NCBI GenBank assembly: GCA_964057225.1
Contig: OZ059895.1
Coordinates: forward strand, 7,192,001 to 7,256,000
DNA from: Auanema rhodensis
Lineage: Eukaryota; Nematoda; Chromadorea; Rhabditida; Rhabditidae
Length of the DNA: 64,000 nucleotides
Reading direction: 5' to 3'
Shown: one piece after another, positions 43,452-53,817 of the stretch
How the letters are laid out: each line of letters begins with the position of its first letter
How positions within the stretch are numbered: the stretch's first letter is position 1
The notes under the pieces: model-generated
The model's input: the letters and a program-made list of their open reading frames with translations, nothing else
Told to the model about the DNA's origin: nothing
The model's database searches: none
Position numbers and translations under genes: made by a program

Positions 43452-44619
43452 GCTCAACAGAGAGACCTGATACTGCTCTGTTTAGTATTTCCTCTATATC
43501 TTTAGCGCATTCATCCCAACTAGTTCACCGATATGGTATTAAAGCCAGCTGAGCAGGTCAACTGCAACACCAAACAGCAACACCGAATGGATAGACAGAC
43601 TGAGTGACAGGTTGACCAATCTAAGCGCAAACCTGCTCAGCAAGTAAGGCTTCTTGATTAAGCTGATTGCACTTTGCCTATTACTCGCTACATATGCGGT
43701 AAGCTGAGACTATGTTTGAGAGGCCTACTTAGGAATCGAATTCAACGTACATACTGTTGGATCCTGGCAATTGCCGCCTCATTTCACCAACATCAAAACC
43801 TAAGGTAATTATATTGAAAGCTTTTAAGAAGAAATGCAAAAAAAACATTGAAACATCTTTCTCTAAGTCATATTTGTCATGAAAAGCTTAAGATGGTCAT
43901 GGGAATTTAGTGGTTGAACCAACATCTGGCTGGCCAAATGAGATTCAACCAGATGACCATTGGATACATGCTTATGTATTCATGAGAATGTAGTGTATTC
44001 TTCTCAATGTATGACAAGATTGACATTTTCATGATAAAATTGGAATAAAGTTTGTTGATATTTGTATTTTGATAAATATATTTATAGTATATATCTTAAC
44101 TATATGATATAAATATATAATTATATCAAATCTATATTATATGTATATAGCTTAACGATCATCAGATACATGAAGATGTATGTAGATGTCATAGTTGAAA
44201 TTGCATCATTCTTGTCAACATCGTCAGCTCTCTTAACTTGACCGGATCTCTCAACTTCTTAAATCTTCCTTCATCATGTAAGCTTGATTTGAGATTGCTA
44301 TATAGATGAAGTAACTCATCTATTTCACATATAAATAGGAAAAATCAGTTTAGAGTTTAGAGAATATTAGATGGAAACGTATTAACTATACGATATAGTT
44401 AACTGACTTTCCTTGATCTGATTGAAAGCTGAATAAATGAAATAGAATGAGTGTGGAACGGCAATAAAGATAGAGAATGGATGAGAGAGATGGAGAGAAA
44501 GATGATTTGAGGCGAGAGCACAAGGAAATTTGTAATTTTCTGATCTCTTGTTCTGCTGCCAATGGCTTGTGGCCTTGTAAGTCAATCTCCCTTATAAAGA
44601 CTTTGGACAATTCAAAGAA

Positions 44620-44675
44620 GGGAGAGAGCGAGAAAGAGAGAGAGAGAGAAAGAAAGAAAGAAAGAGAGAATGAGA
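44620..44675. repeat. GA/GAAA microsatellite
   Basis: Imperfect purine tract of GAGA and GAAA units. Confidence 0.9.
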
Positions 44676-44848
44676 GAGGAATTAACAAAGTTCAAGTCAC
44701 TGACGATTCCCTCTTCTCGTTTACTTTTAATTCCATTTAAAGCCTTACGCCCTCGTTAACAGATTTGCCACCATCGTGGAATGTATTCTTATATGATCAC
44801 TGTCTTTAAAATCCTCATCAGTATTTTCTTTGTCGTCGCGCTTGACTT

Positions 44849-44864
44849 GGGGGGGGGGGGGGGG
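44849..44864. repeat. G16 homopolymer
   Basis: Run of sixteen G on the plus strand, about 700 bases upstream of the Ly6/ET-like gene start. Confidence 0.9.
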
Positions 44865-45584
44865 TCTTGAGGTCGTTTGGCAGTGTACCCCCACCCAAAA
44901 TAGGATCAACTAATCTTCTCATACATATTCTCTCATCGAAAAATGCATTTCTTTGCTTTTCATGCAATGATTGACCTCTTTTCAAGCTCTTCCGTTTACC
45001 TCTTGTCCTTTTTTCTCTCGGCATTTCGTCCAGCTTTTGCTTATCGCATCAGAAACGGGAGGGAGAAGGCGATCGCGACACGTCATGTCGTCAATCGTCT
45101 GAGTAAAACTGAAGACTCTGGGAGAGGCTCTACGTTTTCTCGTAGCCTTGTCTCTTATGAGAAGCCAACAATTCCGTAATAGCACCGTTGCGAAACAAGA
45201 GAGACAAAAGAAAACGAGGCAAAAGAGAAATGGGATAGAAATAAAGAGGCGGAGCTTCGTCTAGGTTTTAGCTCCGCCCACGAGCACGATGTGCTTGGAA
45301 CATCATCTATGGGCAACTGCTGTGCGCGAATATAACTGATAGATTTGTGAAAACTTTTTGGTTTTCTTCAAAACTTTTCAAGAATTTCGACCAATAATTC
45401 AAATCTTTAGCAGCGCTATTAACCACTGCTATGAGATAGTATTCTCAGATTGTTGAAAGCCATTAAGCCTCTGACAGTCTCTCAGACAACTATCATACAT
45501 TCCATTCATTCATTTCATATTTAAAACTTTAATATCCAACTTATTCTCTTGTTGTCTATCAACTTGATTATATTCTCAAAGAAA

Positions 45585-46404
45585 ATGACTCAAAATCTAT
45601 CTATAATACTATTATTACTATTATCAATACAGTATCAGTTAGCTAATGCTATAAGCTGTCTAGTTATTCGACCGGGTAAGTATAAAAAACTTTATTTTTC
45701 TTAATATTATACATATATATTTAAATATTTCATTTATTAATTATAAATTATAAGATATAGTAAAGAATTCTACTCACATAGTTAAATATGTTTTCCGTTT
45801 CAAGTGTTTTGTCTTCTGCTCTCTGTTTGTATCTGAGATCTTCAACATTATCATCTTCATCTACTACCTTTAGTCATTCATCTCAACCACTTATATACAT
45901 GTATATACATTGAAAAATGTATTATAATCTTTAAATATATAGTTATACTAACTATATCTAACTATATATAAAACTATTTTTTTTTGTTAAATATTGATTA
46001 GTTAATAGACAATTATAGTTTATACACAATAAATAAAATACAAGAAAAGAAATATAAGACGAATGCATAAATGTCCAGATTTTCATGAGCTCAAACTGCA
46101 AGAGAATGAGCGAAATAGAAGAAATTCGATACAAATCTTATATTTCTATTTCTTTTTCTCTATTTCTCTTATTATCTTCCTGTAATATTATTTCTTTTCA
46201 CTGTTATTTCAATATTCTATGATATACACATGTATATGTATGTATATCATCTACCAAAAGATGTAAAACTAATTGAATTTAAAGAAAGAAAGAAGAAAAA
46301 TATTTTATTTTCTATATTATATGATATATTTCATGAATATAGATATGCAATTGACTACCACTTGAATCATGCCAAAAGAAACATGCTCTGATTCATATCA
46401 AAAT

Positions 46405-46462
<58 letters not shown>

Positions 46463-49400
46463 TGCCTTGTGCTAAAACCTTTTTTTCCCAAATATTCAGA
46501 GAATAGAATGATGTAGAAAGAGGGCAGCATTATTCAATATACCTATGCTCTTTCTATTTCCTTTACTATCGCATCAAATATCTTTTCTCATTCTTTTGTT
46601 TCTTCCTGCCGTTCCGAATGTTTTTTTTTCGACCATGATTCAGGACATCCTCAGTAGCATTTCATTTCCTTTCGTGATTTATATTTCTTTTTCAAATGTT
46701 TCCAATTCATTAATAATAAAATAAAATTCTTATATAAATTTAAAAAAAAAAGAAAAAAGAAAGGAAATTCTCAGTGTTTTTTTTTAAATTTCATAATCCG
46801 ATTAGAGCGAAGATGAAATGTAAGATTAAGGAGTATCAAAAGGAGGAAGTTGATTGATTCTAAAAACTCTCTCACTCTCTCTCTCTCTCTCTCACTCTCT
46901 CTATCTCTCTTTACAAATAAATGTCTTATTCTTAGTTTAAGAGAGATGTATATATGTATGTATACCATTATAGTTTGGCTATATGCCAAGTATTTTCAAC
47001 CTATTCTGAATCATCTTTTGATATTATGTATTGACATTCACTATTGTATATTGATGATACACGTATATTACGTGAATATAATCATCCTAATATACAATCA
47101 ATTCAATTCAATTTATAAATCTTTATATAAAAGATTTCTTAACTATAATTTATTATAACAATAGTTAGATATACATATATACTTGTAATATATTTCATTC
47201 AATTCTAATATAATCTAATATGGTATAAACATTTCATTTTTTTCCTGTTTATATCATATAATATATTGAATAATAATAATAATAATTATTATTATTTATT
47301 TTCTTCTTCTAACCCTATATTTCTCATTTTATTCATCTCTACAATGAATTCAAGCTTATACATTGTCATCTGTCTTCTGTTTGTTAAAGCCGAAACCCAA
47401 CCTACGATGACATTCAAATTCACTCCTACTGACGCTGTCATCGGTCGGCTTCAACTGACCCTTAACCAAATTGGCAGATTCAGATAATGGAAGAAGACGA
47501 AGAAGAAAAACGAAAATATGAACGCAACTTAGTGAAGATTTCAAGTTCAGTTGTTGTTGTGTTGATGATGATATCTATTTACATTTTGCCTTTATACGTC
47601 AACTTCATCTCCTTTTCGGCCACAATCTGTTGTTTCATTCTACTCTCGTTGCCTAAAGTTGACGAAAAAAATACGAAAAATTTCGTTTTCAAATATAATT
47701 CGATGGGTGCAGGAAGTCAAGAAGCAAAAAAAGGGAATATAATTGCTTTTGACGGACTGATGTGTCTCGTTCATAAACTTTGTAAAAGCCCCCAGGGCAT
47801 GTTCGTCTACAAATGATTCATCTGTATACGAAAAAAATACAAAGAGCTAACGACAGACAGATGAACGCACATGTAGTCAAAAAGTTGAGGACCATAGAAA
47901 CATATGCTATTTGTCTTCTTAAATAGCTAATTCTTATACTATGGTCACCACTGTTCATTTTTTGACATGTTAAACGGACTTTTATTGCAAAATCTCAAAA
48001 ATATTTGATAAGCAATCAATATTTCACGTAAATAATTTTATTGTTCACGTGATATTTATAATTATAATATATGCTAATCTTATATAATATAGATGAGTGT
48101 TAAAGACGTACTGAATGGTTGATTACTTCTGCTGATTCATACACATCATTCTTCTGTCAGCCGAAATAAAAGAAGCATTTTTTCAGCAATTTAAACCAAT
48201 TCATATATCTAACTATATATATATATATATACAAATATAGTATATATAGTATATATAGCAACTACTAGTATCCATATACATCCTACACTCTTCCTCTTTT
48301 AAAATCCAGCTATTCGATTCATGTAGCCGTTGCCGTTGTCGTCAACTTCCTTCCGTTCAAAAGGCTTTGACGAAAAAGAAGAAGAAGAAGAAGACATCTT
48401 CAGATGATTCACAAGAATCTTGTAGCGTTGTCATGCTTCCATCTAGCATTACATCTCAAACTAAAGAATTCCAACTTATCAAGCATAATCTTTCAGCAAA
48501 ATGTATATACATACATACATACATATGCATATATATATCAGCTGATGTTATTATAAACTTTTTAAAAATGAAAAATTCGATTTTTGAAATATTCAGCCTT
48601 TGGGTTTTATATCTAAAACTTGCGTCATGTCTCTCTCTTCATCTCCCAGTCATCTTCACGTTGATATTTTGACATTTGATGTGAAGCCGATAACAAAATG
48701 CCTAAGGCTTCTATAGAAAGCTTATACAAAAAGCTTCTATTTCCTTTCGTTTTGTTTCAATTTTTGAAGGCTATAGCTTCTGGTTGGCTTTTGACAGAAC
48801 ATGATGAGCATGGCTGCTCTTGATGACCAATAGCGTATACATCTCAACGAGATTCAGATAGAAAACTTGTCAAAAATAAGAAAAAAGAAAACTTACAACA
48901 CAATATTATGCTTCAAGTTATAATAAATTGAAACTTAACTATATACTATATAGTTAAGATCAAAAAAAGAAATTTAAATTCATTAACTAATTTTTAAGTT
49001 TATTAAGCTTATTGTTAGAATATGAAATGAATGTTACTTTGAATATTTGAAATAGCCATCACCTCTATACAACTTGCTTCTACTTCAAACTTGATTAACA
49101 ATGATTTCAAGAGTAATTAGGGCGATTGGAAAGTTTGTCGACAACACTCCAATTTATGATTATACTAAATACAACAGGGCGAAAAACCTCTGTAAAGAGG
49201 AAAAGGAAAGAAAAAAGTAGGGTTGGGAGTGAATAGAGCATAATCTCATCAGGTTTTTTCTTTAAAAAAAAACTTATTTTAGCTTTTCAGCTCAGTATTA
49301 TAGCTTTTCTTGTTCGTCAAATAGAGAGAAAGATGTCATGATTAGGATCTTCAAGACTCCATTGAGTATAAACATAGAAATTGTATTTTGCTTCTGTTTC

Positions 49401-52400
49401 CTTTTGGCTATTCAATACTTAAATTGTCTAAAAAAAAACTTTGCGGCCAGCTTCTAGCTTTTAAGTTTGAACCCCTTAGCCTTTCCTTCTTTTTTTTGGA
49501 AAAAATTTTATACATAAAATACTTTTCATGTCCTTTTTCATATGTCCTTTTACCAAATATTCTTCAAATATTCGTCGTAATGTTCTTCTTAAAGCCATGA
49601 ATTTTGAAGTAGACGTATGAAACCTAATGATTCATCATTTTCTTTTGACGGAGAAACTTCATGAAACTTAGAAACGGAGTGAAGCTTCTCGTTGCAACAA
49701 TATCCAAATGTTTCTGAAGAACAAGTGCCATATGTGAAGCTGAATTTCCTATGAGAATCGAGTCATCGTCGCCATCGTTCCCGTTATTGTCAATATGCAC
49801 GCTAAGTCAGTAGTCAGTTAGCTTGGATGAGGTCGTTCAATCGTTCTGTCGCCCATCTGAACTCAGCCGATGCTGTTAAATTGAAGGCGAAGATCCAGAG
49901 AGAAGGGCGAGCATGGAACGGAAGAGTCAAGACAAAACGGACGATACTTACATGTAAGCTTGAGATGTGTACATCGTATATGCATGTAGAAGGCTAGTCT
50001 CGCATCTTCTCTTTCCGGATTTCGTAACGCATTCTCTTGAAATCCATGACATAGTACAGACAAATGGATGCAAAAGAAACGAACAGTCAGTTAGATGCTC
50101 TGAAAATTCATTCATGTTGCCTTCAACTTCATTCAGAACACATCAAAGCATTCATATGACCAGTCCTTTCGTTCCGTTTTTGACCGGATTCAGATGAATA
50201 GATTCTGTCATTGTAATAGATGTAACTATATGTATATCTACTATGATGCCTCATTGCTTTCGGCATTAGTTCTACATTCTTCGTTTTTCAATCTGCATAT
50301 TCTAGAATACGCTAGACACTTCATCTGAAGACCATCACAATCTAACATAGATGGAAGGGAACATAGTAGACTCCTAACTATATATCGTTGAAGTTATTTT
50401 TCATCACCAAAAGTCAAATCAACAAATCCTCTCAACGGCTAGCTTTCTCAAATCCCTTGTGCTCTAAGAAGACTAGAAAGAAATTACTACAGATGACTTC
50501 AAATTTTCGAAAATTCTTCCTTTCATTCTGACAAAAATTGATGAAAAAATGTGACTCACAAGCCATATTCTTCTTGATTTTCAACAACAGACAAGAGCAT
50601 GTAGTATTCGGGAACAGGATATATATATATATCTATATACATATATTGCCTCAGGGGGGAAACCACTTTTTCATCCTCGAACACAGAAGAGCATTCAGAT
50701 GATTGATTTGAAAAATTTGTGAAAAGAAAGGGTTGAAAGGCCATAAATGTATATTTTTTTCAAACAAAAACCTTTTTTTTTGACTATTTTTATAAATTAT
50801 AATAATTATTATTATATAATCAATTATTTTCTTTAAAATAGTTTATATGTTGATCGCATATTTGAATGAAATAACAACAAATTTGCTTCTCTAATCAAAA
50901 ATCCAAACGATTAAATGAGGAAATTGGCCATAATTCATGGCTAACAGCATTTTACTAGCCTATCTTGTCTAGATTGTTTCTAATTTCCCAAGAAAAATAT
51001 CCAAAATCCATAAAATCTGCCAATTTAAATTAAAAATCTGCGCAGATTTCAAGAGAGCATTTTCTGGAGCAAAAAAAATTTTTTTAAATATTCAATTTAG
51101 TGGAGCGGCAAAGATCTTAAGAAGTAATATAGTATAAATTATATTTGAGAAACATATAATTATAAATAAATTTATATGATATTGAATAAATAGTATAAAA
51201 TCAACTGAAGAGATAATTCTTCTAAACAATCTTCATTCATTGTCAAATCAATTATGATCATACAAAGGTGATTTAAGCTGTAAAGTTGTAGAAAATGTTG
51301 TAAGAAAGAAATAGTTTTATGAGTTATTTGAAATAGCTAAAACATTTATTTAAATAAATCTCTAAATACAATATAATTCTATTATATCATCTTTAACTGT
51401 TTATTTGTTTACTATATATTGATATATATATATCTTTACTATATTTGGAATAATTAGTAAAATAGCATAAGATTCAATGAGATTATAGAAAAGAAATTGC
51501 CGTTTATTCATAAAAGATTTGTAAATATCTCAGAATGTCTTGTGATTTAATGAGAAAATAAGCTAAACATGCTGTAGCCAGCTGAGCCACATAAGCTCAA
51601 TGTGTCTGCCATCTCTTAAGATATACGTATGAACTATGTATTCTCTATAAGCTATATATATATAGTACAAATATAGAATATATGTATGTGATTGTATTCT
51701 TATTTGAATTTAATTATCAAAATAATATTTTAAAGGGATTTTAATCCCTAAATATACAAATAAATAACTAATTTATTTATAATTTGTATCATTTTTCAAC
51801 TTTAATTATTAAATAATTTGTTTGTTTTTTGAATTAAATGATAATTATTCATTCAAATATTCAATTAATTATATGTATATAATCTTCTTATCTTACTTTC
51901 ATTTCAGGATATGGTCTAGTGCCAGAGAAATGTCCATCAACTGCTATTGGTTGTCGAATTCGCGTTAGCGGAGATCATATTGAATGGTATGAATGGGCTA
52001 AACTATATGATCGAAATCAATTAGTTTGCGTATATCCAGGAGAATATGCAGCTGAAACTGGTAAATATCCAAATAAATAAACAAATAAACAAATAATTAA
52101 TAGGTTGCCAAAGAAAAGCTTCTGGAAATGTACGATGCTGGTGTGGAATCAAAAATAATTGTAATGATGCTGAAACAAGTAAAAATCTGTACGAGGCTTT
52201 CACAACGAACGACAAATCTCGTATGGCTGAGATTGTAAAATATTTGGAAAGCAGTGCAAATGGTGAGATTACAAGAACAATAATTCCAATTATGAGATGT
52301 TTTAAGATAATGAAGATGTTACAACTACAGTAAAAACAATAAAGCCTACAGCTTCTACAAAGCTTCATCGTGTGACATTAAGAAATCGTGAAAAAGTTCA

Positions 52401-53208
52401 TCAAAAAGTTCCAACAACAGAAGCTTCTAAGCCTCAAACTACAACTAAAATCAAAGTATATGATGTAAGTAATGATTTTATATAAATATATATATGTAAC
52501 TATGTATATGTGAAACAGTTATATAATCTTTTAGTTACCACGTAATCCAACACGACTTCCTACTCCAGAATATTATGATGATGAAGAAACAAATGATGTT
52601 GAGGTTACTGTAATCAGAATCTTCTCAAAGTTTTAATTTTATTTTTTTGTTTAGGAACCACGTAATCTTCCAACTGAAAGTGCTTTCGGATTTGATGAAA
52701 CATTCGAAGAAACACGTCGTAAATTGGAACAAGAAATGAGAGAAGAAGATGAACGACTTAAGGAACTTTTAAGAGATGAAGAACGTGAGCTTGAAGATGA
52801 AGAGCCAACAAGACTAGCCAAATCATTCAGTTTAAATGCAAAGAAAAGCCGTTTAAGTGCTAGTGAAAGGTTTTTTTCTACTTTTATGTTATTATTTAAT
52901 ATTGATAATATTGATATAGACGAGATCGTGGACGTGATTCAGAGGAACGAAGAGCCAATCAGGCTGAAGAAGATCGTTTAGCTGATATTGAAAGAGAAGA
53001 AGCTGCAGAAAAAATGAAAAAACTGATTGAACATTCTCGTCAACGTGAAGAAGAACGTCAAGAAGATGATGATGATGACTCAGATGAAGAAGAAGATGAA
53101 GATAAAGCTGAACAGAAGGCTGGATTCGGATTTTCAAAATCATCTCAGATTAATTTCTCTTTCTCTATTACTGTAATGATGATTTTAAGCAAATTCTTAA
53201 TGTTTTAG
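45585..53208 (+). CDS. Secreted Ly6/ET-like protein with acidic stalk and probable GPI anchor
   Basis: I do not recognise this gene. Exons 45585-45675, 51908-52060, 52104-52262, 52307-52464, 52535-52603, 52655-52869, 52920-53208 join in phase to 377 residues. It begins with a signal peptide (hydrophobic 6-15, likely cut after Ala22). An eight-cysteine domain follows (about 24-115), ending CWCGIKNNCND, as in three-finger Ly6 or nematode ET-module proteins. Next come a Thr/Lys-rich linker (about 135-190), two related boxes (LPRNPT, EPRNLPT), and a Glu/Arg/Lys stalk predicted as coiled coil or single helix (about 225-340), with a run DDDDDSDEEEDEDK. The C-terminus is hydrophobic and uncharged apart from one Lys, like a GPI signal. 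Expected location is the outer cell surface. The first exon is 6.2 kb from the second; a different first exon is possible. Confidence 0.72.
46411..46458. repeat. GA microsatellite
   Basis: Pure (GA)n, about 24 units, inside the first intron of the Ly6/ET-like gene. Confidence 0.95.
46867..46911. repeat. CT microsatellite
   Basis: (CT)n with CACT interruptions, 400 bases after a GA tract of opposite polarity; the transcribed intron could pair them into a long hairpin. Confidence 0.9.
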
Positions 53209-53817
53209 ATTCTATATAATTATTTTTTAATAATCAAATCCCGTATACTTTGCTACCGCCGGTTTCACGTGTTTTTCACGTTATTTTCAAGTTTTATCAA
53301 AGAAACTTAATCGAAAAGACTGTAAGAAATGCTTCCAGCTTTATATAATTATAATTATAGTTTTGCCTAATATATATAACTCATAATCCAGGTGATTTCT
53401 TCTTTTTTCTATATTAAGCTTCTTTGAAAATTCAGTAATTTATAGATAAAGAAATCTTATTTCTCTCTTTCTCTCTCTATCTCTCTCTCTCTCCCTCTCT
53501 CTAATTCACTTTATTTCTCTTAACTAACTATTACTTAATTATATTAAATATATATTTTATATGATAATAGCGTGTTGCCTTTGCTTTTTCGAGTCAATTT
53601 TTATGTTTTAATTTTGCTTTTTTCATCTTATTATTCGATGATTTTGTAAATTTTTCATTCATTTCAAGTAATTTTCTTATTTGTTTGTTTATCAAAGGTG
53701 CTTTAATTATAATTTTTATTTTATTTTTTCATTATTTTCAAAGACATAATGAAATTTTCAAAAAAAAATTTATTAAATGATTAGAAACACAGACTTTGAA
53801 TATTTGTTTTGTTTTGC
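53209..53817. other. Convergent 3' spacer
   Basis: Lies between the Ly6/ET-like gene and the acyl-CoA synthetase-like gene. A minus-strand AATAAA at 53769-53774, 44 bases beyond the synthetase stop, is its likely polyadenylation signal. A CT-rich tract sits at about 53464-53500. No gene recognised. Confidence 0.6.

Larger units (their letters stand above)
32402..45584. other. 13 kb gene-poor divergent intergenic region
   Basis: Between divergent RSPRY1 and the Ly6/ET-like gene. About 32.4-37 kb has mixed, GC-richer sequence; from about 37 kb it becomes AT-rich with many GA/CT tracts. I inspected the open frames (for example 34044-34430, 36036-36359, 36642-36896, 40278-40490) and found no domain, splice-consistent exon chain or RNA gene. 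Distant regulatory DNA, 5' UTR exons or a fast-evolving gene could be hidden here. Confidence 0.5.
45676..51907 (+). other. 6.2 kb first intron of the Ly6/ET-like gene
   Basis: AT-rich with GA/CT tracts at 46411-46458 and 46867-46911 and several AACTATA-type palindromes. The open frames are microsatellite or AT-derived. No nested gene or tRNA recognised. A donor GTAAGT at 45676 and a TTTCAG acceptor at 51907 define it. Confidence 0.6.
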
